In this document: one piece after another, positions 1 to 10,720 of the stretch
Position numbering within the stretch: position 1 is the first letter of the stretch
Layout: each line of letters begins with the position of its first letter
NCBI GenBank assembly: GCA_021442155.1
Contig: CM038221.1
Coordinates: forward strand, 29,479,906 to 29,543,905
Direction of reading: 5' to 3'
Origin: Cymbidium sinense
Lineage: Eukaryota > Streptophyta > Magnoliopsida > Asparagales > Orchidaceae
DNA length: 64,000 bases
The notes under the pieces: generated by a model
Told to the model about the DNA's origin: nothing
What the model saw: only the letters and a program-made list of their open reading frames with translations
The model's database searches: none
Translations under genes and position numbers: made by a program

Positions 1-3000
1 CAAAGGTGGGAGCCATCCAATCAAGGGTAAAATAATATATTTTTATGCATGATATTAGAAAAAAAATGCTCATCCAGCTAAGGGGTTGCTAATTCTTTTA
101 TCTTGATTTTAACTTAGGCTTTAAATGAGATTATGAGTTATTTATTTTTAATTTTGAGTTGATTGATTTGGTAGAATATTTATTTTTCCCTAAGAGACTA
201 ATCTCCATCCAGGCCATACATCAAAGCAAAGAAGAAACTAGGAAAACATGTCATCTTAATGCACAAGCTAAATAAAATATCACACATTTTATAAAGCTAA
301 CGTAAAAGAATAAAATGTCATTTGTGGTCGGGCACCACCGTACAAAATTGAAAAGACAAATGTGGATAGCTGAGCTCTGCCATTATACAACCTGGATTAT
401 AAATGAATTAATTATAATTAAGTAAGGAATTCATGTTATGAAGGTCTTCATTCTTTCTTTTCTTCTTTCTTCATTGGTTCCTTCTTTTGGATGATTGGAA
501 GGTGGATGCTCCAAAGGCTTCACATGGTACATAAGACACAACCTTCTAACCAACAATCCTCATAATAATCATTCTAAAATTCTAATTACAAAAATACATG
601 AAAAGAAAAAAGTAAGTCTAACTAACACAAAAATAGAGATTAGCTAAAAAATCATACAAATCCCAAGCATGTATATTAACAAGTTGGACTTAGAACCCCA
701 CACATGGGTAACCAAGTCCACCTGATCTATTTTGGATTATACTTAAGGGTATGAGCAACCTGTATAGCAAAATCAGTTATATTTTTATTACAACACCATT
801 AAGCACAATCCCCCACATAAGATAATGATTAGACTAAATCATCCTACCATTCATTTTAGGCATATACACCTATCCACAAAAATATCATATCATAAAATAA
901 AAGCAAACATCAAACTATGCATTGCCCTAGCATAGGATTAGAAGTGATGACTTAGCCTAACGTGTGTGCCATGTAAGATTTATGTGGTATATTTAGCTAG
1001 GCTTTAAGGTTAGGATTTTTCAAGTGTGAAAAGGTTAAACTTAGATGGGTGGTCTCATTTAAGTTGTTTAGTTGATATGAGTTAATTTTATTTGATGATT
1101 TAATTTGGTTTGAATGAACCTACTTAATAACTAAAGGTTATATAGAGAAGAAAAGAGAAGAAAACTTCTCTTTCCTCCCTACCTTAAGTGATTTCTAAGG
1201 TAAATTCATTAAAGATTTTTGCTTAGTGAATATTTTATTATATATTTTTAATTAATTCTAAGTTTAGATTTTTCTCTAAACAAACTTATTCAAAAAGAAA
1301 GATATTATAAGATTAAGTTAAGTGAGTTATTATCACAAAATACACAATATTTTATTTCTTTCCCACATGTGTATAACATGCATATGAATGAATCCTAAGC
1401 ATATCTATACATATAAATGAGAATGTTTTACATACTTTATGATGAATGCTAAGTGAGGTTACTTAAAGAAATTTAGAATGTTTCATTTATGCATGATTTT
1501 GTTAAGTAGAAGAGAGTGATTATTTTATCAATTTTTCATATGCACATTTACAAGTATAAAATATATAAGTGAGCACGACGTCATTGTTAACGGGTGCAAG
1601 GTACATACTTAAAAGCCTCACAACCTCGGGGTTGTCGATAATATATCACTTTCCTTAAATACAAGCATGTGTACAAAAGAAATGATTGGAAAAGAAAGAT
1701 ACAAAAGTTTGTATTTATTTGTTTGATTAGGTTATGCAATTTATATGTGTAAGTGTAAGGATCTTTCTTAAGTCATAACATGAAGAGGATAAGAGTTGTG
1801 TTCTTTTAAAAGAACTATACACTTTGCAAATCTTATTCAAATTCATATTAAGAGGAAAGAAAGGAAGCAAACATAAGACATATTTTTATATTCACATGCA
1901 AGCTTATAAATAAACTATAAGTAGCACACTTTCAATTTTAGGTATTTGATTTATAGATTTTGAAAATAGTTTTGAATTTAATAGTGATAATAATCACTCA
2001 TATTTTTTACTTTAGTCAAAACATGCTATTTGACATAAAGAAAATATTTTATTTTGAATTTGATTTTAGAAAAGCATGAATGCATGATTTTCATATGAAA
2101 TACATATTTAGCATGCTATGAAAAAAATAAAATGATGTAAGCATATAATTTCATTCACTCTAATTAATTCTTAAAGACAATCTTATGAAGTAAGATCATT
2201 TAAAGAGAATCAAAAGTTGTTTAAAGAGACTTTTATTTTGTTTTTAGTTTGATTTGAATTAGGAAAGTGTGAGATTGTTTGCTGGTCCTTACCCATTCCC
2301 ACATGTGTGTATTATTTTAATTTAATTTTTAGCTGATTAGATTAATTTTATGCTTTAGTTAGGTTAAGGTGTAGACTAAGTTCATTAATTATCCCTTAAC
2401 TATACAACTTTAACATATTTAATCAAATAATTATGAGCCAATGTATGACATAAAACCATAAGGAATTTAAATCAATAATGCATTATAGGAAAGAAAGGTA
2501 CCTAATGCAATTGGCTCACAATTAATGATTAATTAAGTTAAATGGTTTAATTTAATTACTTTCATAACCTTTTCCACACATATGGGTTAGGTATGATTTC
2601 CTTAAGTTTGCTTAGGTTATTGAACACCTAAGCATCTTCCCAAGAAGGATTAGTTTAAGTGATTAAGTTTCTAGATTAATTTTGGTTTTGAGAATTTGAT
2701 TTGATTAATTAAGTAGATCATTAGTGGATTAACCCTTAATTAGATTTGGATTAAAGAAGAATGGGGTTTTAGGGAATAACTTAAGGAAAATATCCCAAAA
2801 TCATTCCATAAATCTCATACTCAGTTAAACAAAGTTTAATTAACTTAATCAAGGAATTAAATCACTATTCATATACTTAATTAAGCTTAATTATATTAAG
2901 AGAGTGATTAGGGGTTCATTAATTAATTTTCCTAATTAACTCATTAATAAATTTCAAGAAAATTAGGGGAGGCAGAAGTCATCCCACTAAATATGCCTGA

Positions 3001-3540
3001 GAAGTTTGGAATTAATTAATGAAGTCATTAAGGTTATTAAATTTTTAAATAAATCCTAATTAAAAAATGTACTATTCAAACTCAATTAAAAATAATTTTA
3101 TTAGATTCTCCTCTAATTATCTTTAAAATGAGCCCTCATTCATATTTTTTTTGATTTTTTTACATTTAGTTATGTATTTTTGAAGTTTAAATTGATTTAA
3201 GTGATTTTTAAGAATTCTGCTAATTTATTTTATTAAAATAAATCATTTGACAATCAAAATTCATTATATTTTAATCCAAAGGTCATTTTAACTTGAAATT
3301 TTTATGATAGGTGTATTTTTATACTAATTTTAATCTCTGAAAATTTCAACTTAATCTGATATATATTTTTGGTTAATTAAAGAAAATTTATTTTTACTAA
3401 AACTCAAATTAAGCTCAAAATACTCAATAAAATTTGGGAAAGATGAATCCAACGAGCCATTGTTTGTAATTTTTAGTTAAGTATATTATTTTTTATCAAT
3501 TTTTAAAGTTTGAGGTAATTTTAATTAATTTTAAATCAAA

Positions 3541-3880
3541 AATCCGTTCGACGCAAATGTGGTGCCATGGTGCGTCGATTGATGTGCGGCGCGGCGTGCA
3601 CGCACCACGGGCACCAGCCGCTGGATTCGGAAGATCGGTCACACGAAAAGCGATCCATGCTCGCCGGATCGCCCGATCGCCGATCGAACTATCCGATCGC
3701 CACGCAATCCGAGAGGCCGATCGCGGATCGCATGTTATCTGAGCCGTTCGATCATGTGAACCGTATGATCGGATGGTCTAGATCACATCAAGCGATTTGA
3801 AGGCCCAGCTCGTGTGATCCACGCGCGATCCGAGCCGTCCGATCTCGTGAACCGCTGGATCAGATGGCAGTTGTAGCCTC
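3541..3880 (+). promoter_or_regulatory. GATC-rich GC island in giant unit A
   Basis: An abrupt GC-rich block in AT-rich DNA, packed with CGATC/GATCGG words and the phrase GATCCGAGCCGTCC. Counterparts lie at 20,441-20,725 in copy B and about 12,780-12,915 (inverted, more diverged) in copy C. Its presence in all three copies suggests the promoter or leader area of the LTR-like unit. That role is inferred from position and composition; no TATA box was confirmed. Confidence 0.4.
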
Positions 3881-4639
3881 GCCGGTGATGAATAGTAAAA
3901 ATAAAATTTTTAATAGGAAAAATAGGATTTATAAATGAAAACTTGTCCAAATGGACTCATTTTTGCATCGAGTTGTATTGAAAAAATTCTAGTTTCTAAT
4001 TTGGATGATTTAAAGTAAAAATGTGAGATTATCTAAGGTAGATAAATATCCTGAAATCCACAGAGGCACGCGGGTATGGTGGGCACCGGAATGAGGCGAA
4101 GTTTTCGGAAGAAGCCTGAGCATCTCCTCTCCAAATGAAGTGGATTTTGCTAATGGCTTTGAGCTCTAGAAATAATGAAATGAATGACCCAGCCACTAAA
4201 GCCTAAAAAAGTGAAATGAACCTTTTCCACTTTTGTTTGGCTCTCATGTCACTTGGCTTGGGTGGTTGGGAATGGAAGAGTCATCCTAGGTGTTTCCCAT
4301 GGTTGGCTAAGTGATGGAAAGTGGCCGCCATGAAGGACAAGTGGGTGTCCAGCCAAGGGAGATGAGTGTCCTTCATGCCAAGTGTTCTAATGAGGAGAGG
4401 TGATTTCACCTCCCCATGAGTCATGGCTACCACTCCTTGGGTCATAAAATCAGTATCTTTGGTGCCTATGTGGACCAATGGATGAGTGTTAAGTGGCCAA
4501 GGAACATAAATGATCACTTGGGAAAGTGTCTTTTCTCATGGAATGCCCTTGACCCAAGGGCAAAGTGGTCATTTGATATTGGATTTAATTTTGGTAGATT
4601 TAAAATGAGTCAAAAGTAAGTTGGACCAAATTTCATGTC

Positions 4640-5440
4640 ATTTGAAGTTCATTTGGTTTAATTTTTTTAATTTGACCCATTTGAGTCAAATCGGTCAAAA
4701 TAGGTTAGGTTGACCAATTGGTCAAATTGGGTCAAGCCAAGAGTTGGGTCAATTTCAAATGACTATTTGGAGTATATTGGTTCAATTGGTTTCAATTAAT
4801 TTGGTTTAATTTGAATTTAATTCATATTTTAGCCAATTTTATCCTTTAGGTTAACTTCGATTAAGTCGATAATTTGACCCAATTGACCAAATTGGCTTGA
4901 ATAATGGCTTGATTTGGGTTTGGTTGATCTTTTGAAATGGATTAGTTTCTTTGTTTCCAATCAATTTATTTTATATTTGATTTTGGCTTGATTTGACCTT
5001 TTAGGTCAAGTTAGGTTCATAGTCAATTGGGCTAGGTTAGGTCTAGTTGACCAATTGGTCAAATTGGATTTAATTAAGGCTTTGGTCAAGTTTAATAATT
5101 AATTTGGAGTGAACTTGAGCTATTGGTTGTAATCAATCTGGTTTAGGTTGTAATTTGGCTAGTTTGGGTTCATATGAGTTAAAGGGTTGACTTGGTCAAT
5201 AGTTAAGTTGACTTGGTTTGACCCAATTCATGACAATTGATTATCCTATGATGATAAAAAAACATGACATGAAGTTTGGATTGGCCTAATTCATTTTGAT
5301 TTGAATTGAATTGAATTTTAATTCATATAGGTCAAATTGGCCACTTTGGGAAATTAATTTTGATTCATATAGATCAAATTGGCCACTTTAGGTCAAGTGA
5401 GCCAATTGGGTTTAGTTGGCTTGATCAAGACTTGATTCAG
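4640..5440. repeat. Dense W-box (TTGAC/GTCAA) array in unit A
   Basis: Low-order repeats of GGTCAA and TTGACC. Seven cores fitting TTGAC[C/T] on either strand fall within 4,672-4,752 alone. The same composition recurs at about 21,490-22,180 (copy B) and about 10,860-11,660 (copy C). TTGAC[C/T] is the established binding core of WRKY transcription factors. Whether these sites are bound is inference. Confidence 0.5.
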
Positions 5441-5599
5441 GTTTTGTTGAACTCACATATGGATTTATGATTGAAATATAAATCCATTTGCAAGATATTT
5501 GAAGTCAAATGAGTTTTGATTCATTTCACAATTTCAAGTCAAAAGGGTGAATATGGGTTGCTTGGGTTTGATTTTTTGAATTTAGTTTTGTTTGAGGAT

Positions 5600-6130
5600 T
5601 AAAGTTTATGTTTATATTTTGGATTCATGATTAAAGTATTGATTAAATCATGAAGAAAAATCAAGAGTTTGTTTGATTTAATTTTGATTTGGCTAAGTTC
5701 AAGATCTTATCTTGAAGGCTTAGGTTAGATTTTTGATTGAATTTGGATTTGATTTTTGAATTGATTCTTGGATATTTGAATTTATAATTCATTTATATTT
5801 GTGAATATAAATGAGAATATAAATGGGTTATAAGAAAATTTCTTAAATTTGAATTGATTTGGATTTGATTTGAGCTAAGTCCATAAGATAAGATCAAAGG
5901 GCTTGGGAAAGATTATTTTGATTTGGATTTGGATTTAGTTTGATTGATTTGAATTAATACTTCATATATATATGTGAATATAAATGAGAATATAAATGGG
6001 TTATGAGAAAATTTCTTGAATTTGAATTGATTTGATTTAAGCTAAGTCCATAAGATAGAATCAAAGAGAAAAGATTTTGGAATTAATTTAGATTTCAATC
6101 ATAAGTTTCAATTATTTGGAATTGATTCAT
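5600..6130 (+). repeat. Sub-repeats of about 170 bp in unit A
   Basis: The block ATATAAATGAGAATATAAAT followed by GGGTTAT-AGAAAATTTCTT occurs at about 5,805 and 5,975, with weaker relatives nearby. Related blocks recur about every 170-185 bp in copy C (about 9,950, 10,135, 10,310 and 10,478, inverted) and more weakly in copy B (22,200-22,450). Confidence 0.5.
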
Positions 6131-6442
6131 GATTTGAGAAAATCCATTGAAATTGATTCAAGGTTTGATTTGGAGTTGAAGTTGATATGAGTTTGGAGTT
6201 TGATTTGAATTTTACTTGAAGGAAGGAAGTGAGGAGTTGGTTCAAGCTATAGGGTAGACAAATTTTCCTAACACCCCTAAAGCATAACTTATTCCTATGG
6301 CTAACTCTTCTAAGTCTCTAGGGCTAGGTTGAGTGTCCACCTAATCACTAGATGTGTCTCAAGACTAATGATCTCTTAAAGTCTAAGAGGAGTCCATGTC
6401 TAAGAAGAGGGGTTGAGAGCTCATTCCAAAATGAGATCAATA

Positions 6443-8088
6443 GTAATTAACTATGTATCAAATTCTTTGTGTATCTCACTTAAACTTTCTCAACACTTTT
6501 CAACTTAGAAGTAAGCTATCAAGCTTCGTATAAGTTCTCCATATTTAATTGTGTTTAATTGAAATCATTTTTAATTTACATGGAATAAGTTATAATAACT
6601 TCAGTGTTTATTGTGTGAGCCATTTAATTCATGTTGCAAGTGGATTATCAATCCTTTTTAATTATTTCAATGCTTGAATGTTCATTGAAAGGTCTTGTAG
6701 GCATTTGGTGAATTTCTAAAATCATTTCAAGCTTGACTTAAGATTTCTAAGTCATTTAATTTAATTAATGAGATGAATAATTATATTCAGACGATCACTA
6801 AAGGTTATATTTATGCTCATTGGTAATTTATAAGGTTGTGTTTATAAGCAAACTATCAGACTCCTTATAAACACTTGTTCTCAGTCTAAATGATATTTAA
6901 TTCTCTTAGCACAAAATATAATATACCTGAGTGCTCGTAAGATTTTATTCATATTTTCTTTTGTTGAAAAATAGACTTTTAAATTCATCACCAATCATTT
7001 GTTATTTCACACAATATTCAATTGAAGTCTTTTGGTTTCACTTAACATTAAATGGGGTTGTTCAAATGTCCATTTGATTTTATTCCTAAGTCCTCTTTTC
7101 AAATTTAATATGTGCACTTGTATTTATTTTATACATTTATAACAACATTTTAGCATGTTATAACCAAAGCTTTGATTTAAGTCCTTTATTTAATTCTATT
7201 TAAGCTTTTTGATGATTTCTTTTTCCTTTTTTTTCTAAGTCTAAAAAATTTGATGAAATGCAGCATTTCGGCATAGAAATGCCATATCTAACAATTTTGG
7301 CTTACTCAGTACACCTTATTGAGCATAGCGAGCGGTGTCTTGTGACACCACAACCGTCTCTTTGCACCCACTATGCCTTATTGGGCATTAGCGGAGCCTT
7401 AAAATTTGCAAAAAGAAGCACATGCATATATACAGATGATTTTCATACACATCCAAACCCAATTTTTTTGCATATTTGTAATGATCGACAAGGAAACATA
7501 ATGATTAAATGTTATTTTGGCAACTAAAGAAGAAGTGAGGAGGATAGTTAAGTTTCAATTTGGCTACATAGTGAGAGAGAAATTAGAAGGGAAGGGATGA
7601 TTGTGGCTTGAGGGAAAGGAAAAGGGTTGCAAGAGATAGGGATGAGGATATAGGGAAGCTTGAAAGAGAGAAAAGAGGAAATGGCCGAGGAAATCACGAA
7701 CCCAAGACCCTCAAGATGGAGAACCCGTGGCTTTTGGAGGATGAATCGAGAGAACGTGAAGGATCATGCGGATGAGGGGATCATGTGTTCTACCCTAGCA
7801 GTTGAGGTGTGAGAATGGAGATAGGGAGAAGCTGAGCAAGTTGGTTGGATCGATTTGCTGTGGGGAGGAATGAACATGATGAGGAAGAATGAAGTGGAAT
7901 TAGGCCAGTTGGGTTTCTGAGTTGATCCAATTCAGAAGTCAGTGACCTCAATATAGAAAGGAAGAGAGGAGAGATTCTCATTTGGATCGAGAGAGCAAAA
8001 TGCTCGAGACCAAAGGTTTTTGTTTTTCTTGATTTTAGGGAGAACGAGGCAAGCAATTGAGAGGGAGAAATAGAGGGAACGGGTGAGC
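6443..8088 (-). mobile_element. 3' LTR (partial) of the host Ty3/gypsy element
   Basis: Matches 35,063-36,873 in direct orientation over its whole length. Shared landmarks include AATTAACTATGTATCAAATT at the left end, the GAGCGGTGTCTTGTGACAC block (about 7,330 and 35,960), the GAGAACCCGTGGCTTTTGGA block (about 7,720 and 36,370), and GAACGGGTGAGCGGG where similarity stops. It lies about 1 kb past the integrase C-terminus, where a 3' LTR should be. Giant unit A cuts off its distal part at 6,443. Open frames here are out-of-frame chance frames. Confidence 0.7.
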
Positions 8089-9073
8089 GGGGGTTTGACC
8101 TTTAAAAGAAATGAACCGAGATCACAAATGCCCCAACAAATGTGACTCACATGGAGCAAGTCATGTTTGTTGAATTGAAAGTTTGCCATGAATCTTGGAT
8201 CACTTTACACTTCAATTTCAATAAATGGAGCTTGATAAGATTTGTTAGTATGATGCCTTGTGTCTTGATGAGTTAAATGACATGATTGACTAATTTTTCA
8301 GGATCGACTTATCGGATGGATAAAAGCATCAACAAGTCAGCCATTTATGGGCTTGTTGAGTTTGACCTTTAGAACCCATCCATATCCTCGACTTGAAGAT
8401 GTAGATGTTGATGTTTTTCCAACTCAGTTGATTGAAGCTTTCGAAATTGGGAGTTCTTTTGACCTGATCTCTGACATTTGACCAATCTTGGAGAGAAGTT
8501 TTTTTAGATATTTAGGGCTATCTTTTCATTCATTGAAGTAGAATATTTTTTGTTCTTACAAGAACCTGCAACTTTCACAATAATAATTATAGATAAATTC
8601 AAGAATTTTGGTGTAAAGCTCGATGTCAACCTGAATCAGAATATAGTCGAGGATCTCGTCTTATAGCATGATGTCAAACCAAATAAAATTAACATAAAAT
8701 AAAAATGCCCCTGTCTTGTAGGAGAAATTCTAAAGCACTTTGAAAGTGCTCTAAAATAATTTAAGAAAATATATTAATATTTGAGTTGATATATTTGATC
8801 TTAAGAGAGTTCTAATATGTAACATTGATTTCATCTATGTATATAAATCTAAAAATGCCCTCTGTGTAATAGGAGAATTTTCACGAATTATTTTTTATCT
8901 TGAGTAAGTATATTTATTTAGGGATCTTGGCATGAAGCACGATGTTGACCTAAATATATATACTTAAAAATATCCCTTATATTGTAGGGGATTTTTATTG
9001 TACCTCGAGAATGTATTTATCATGTATAATACTTTTTCAGATATCGACCATTAATTGGTATCATTGATCTTTT
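8089..9073 (-). other. 3' non-coding region of the host retrotransposon with short repeats
   Basis: No gene. It lies between the integrase C-terminus and the LTR match. Three imperfect copies of a block (AAAATGCCC, about 12 bases, then TAGGAGAATTTT) occur near 8,702, 8,853 and 8,967, each near a GATGTCAACCT-like phrase. Repeats in the region between pol and the 3' LTR are a known habit of Tat-lineage elements. The true LTR start may lie inside this stretch. Confidence 0.5.
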
Positions 9074-9498
9074 TCATTTTTGGTCAATGAGTTGGTACGT
9101 CCCTCTTTGATACACTTTTCCAATGATAGAAGGGCCCTCCCAATTAGGCTCAGATTTGCTACTAGTTCTTTGATTAGGAATAATTAGTCTTCTTAGCACT
9201 AAGAACAATTCTCCTTTTTGGAATATTCGAGCAATTATGGTAATCCTTACATCTTTACTCAATAAACCTCTAAATTTTTTATGAGCTTGCAATCTAACTT
9301 TTGTCAAGTTCCAGTTCTCCATTATGAAATGAACATTTTGATCTTGATTATGTTGTATTTATTTTCAGTGATGACAACTCAACTTCAAGCAAAATAACCA
9401 TTCCAGTTCCAAATACTAATGAATAGGGAGTGGCTTTAATCGACGTCTTGTAGGTAGTTCGATACGCCCATAATGCCTCTATCAGTTTGGTATGCCAT
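9074..9498 (-). pseudogene. Integrase C-terminal fragment of the Ty3/gypsy element
   Basis: Translating from 9,498 downward gives the end of the integrase core, including EALWAYRTTYKTS and ATPYSLVFGT. After a frame break come KGELFLVLRR and EPNWEGPSIIGKVYQRGTYQ. These are standard landmarks of plant Ty3/gypsy integrase C-termini, and no chromodomain follows. The sequence picks up where the core at 24,733 stops: a Trp-His pair of the integrase is split by the 15.2-kb insertion 9,499-24,727. Stops and shifts show it is dead. Confidence 0.85.
9494..9498. repeat. Target duplication, left side of unit C/E
   Basis: GCCAT here and ACCAT at 24,728-24,732 (four of five bases equal) flank the C/E unit. 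They fall exactly where the integrase reading is interrupted. A 5-bp duplication is the norm for LTR retrotransposons. Confidence 0.6.
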
Positions 9499-9879
9499 TG
9501 TTGACCTCATTTTTTAGAATGAGCTCTCAACACCTCCATTCTAGACATATGATTTCTCTTAGTCTTTAAGAGTTCTTTAATCTTAAGATACATCTAGTGA
9601 TTAGGTGAACACTCCCCTAGCCCTAGAAGACTTAGAAGAGTTAGCCATAGGAATATGTCATGTCTTAGGGGTGTTAGGAAAATCTACCCTTTTGCTTAAA
9701 TCATTCCTCACTTTCCTTCCTTCAAGTCAAACTCCAAATTAATTACATTTGATTTTCTCTAAACTCAATTCAATTCTATGATTCAATTTCATGATTAAAC
9801 TCTATGATTGACACCCATGGTCAAAATCCATCAAAAATTTATAAGTTCAAATTTTCTAAGTCCTTAACCCTTTCTTAAG

Positions 9880-10720
9880 GATTTAACCAAAATTATGATC
9901 TAAACCTATTCAAATCTTTGAGATTTTCTCATAATACATTTATATTCTCATTTATAATCACATATATAAATGAAATATAAATTCAAACCCATCAAATCAA
10001 AATCAAAACTCCAAATCAATTCATAAAATTTTTTTAAGTCCCTTTAATTTTCCATTAAAGGACTTATTCAAAATTAACTCTAAACCTTGATCAAATCTCT
10101 TCAAACTCAAGTTATTTTCTCAAAACTTATTTATATTCTCATATATAAATGAAATATAAATATAAATAAATCAAATCAAACTCAAAAATTAAATTCTAAA
10201 TTTAAAATCCTTGAAATTCTCTTAAATCCCTTAATTTTTCATTAAGGGATTTAACCTAAACTTTGATCAAACCATCTCAAACTCATGAGATTTTCTCAAA
10301 ATAAATTTATGTTCTCATATATAAGTAAAGTATAAATATACATAAATCCAATCCAAAAAAAAAAAAAAATTTAAAAATTCCCTTAAATCATTTAAATTCC
10401 CTTTAATGGATTTATCCTAAATCATGATTAAATTCTTTCAAATTCTTGAAATTTTCTCATGATTAATTTATATCTTCATTTATATTCACATATATAAATG
10501 AAATATAAATTCAAACAATCAAAACCAATTCCAAAAATCAAACTCAAATATACTCAAAATCAAATCTAAGCCTTTCAAGCCAAAATCTTGAACTTAGACA
10601 AAACAGTTTCAAATCAAGTCAAATCCTTAATTTTCTCCCATGGTTCAATCAATCCTACAATCATAAGCTCATATATAAATCCAAACCTCAATCAAACAAT
10701 CAAAACCCTAATAAAAAACC
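9880..10720 (-). repeat. Tandem sub-repeats (about 170-185 bp) in unit C
   Basis: Blocks of ATATATAAATGAAATATAAA preceded by TTTATATTCTCAT recur at about 9,950, 10,135, 10,310 and 10,478, each followed by 'tcaaat/aaatcc'-rich DNA. They correspond to the inverted sub-repeats near 5,600-6,130 in copy A. The copy number is higher here than in A or B. Confidence 0.5.

Larger units (their letters stand above)
1..6442 (+). mobile_element. Giant LTR-like unit, copy A (left end outside window)
   Basis: Non-coding repeat matching two other copies in the window (15,487-22,844 direct; 9,499-15,486 plus 22,845-24,727 inverted). Anchors: 1-400 matches 16,500-16,900; 660-720 matches 17,130-17,190 and the inverse of 15,430-15,500; 6,243-6,442 matches 22,646-22,844. 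The right end reads TGAGATCAATA, against TGAGGTCAACA in copy B. It is followed at 6,443 by host LTR sequence that lines up with 35,063, so this copy inserted into the host element's 3' LTR. I see no gene in it; the short open frames are not conserved between copies. It is probably a solo LTR or a non-autonomous LTR-like element. Confidence 0.75.

Noticed and set aside
3557..3800. Arg-rich open frames in the GC island
   Set aside because: They arise from GC-rich repeats and are not conserved in frame between giant-unit copies A and B.
7258..7527. 89-codon frame with a similar frame at 35,917-36,138
   Set aside because: The similarity is at DNA level within duplicated LTRs. The second copy is shorter and shifted, and no family match is known.
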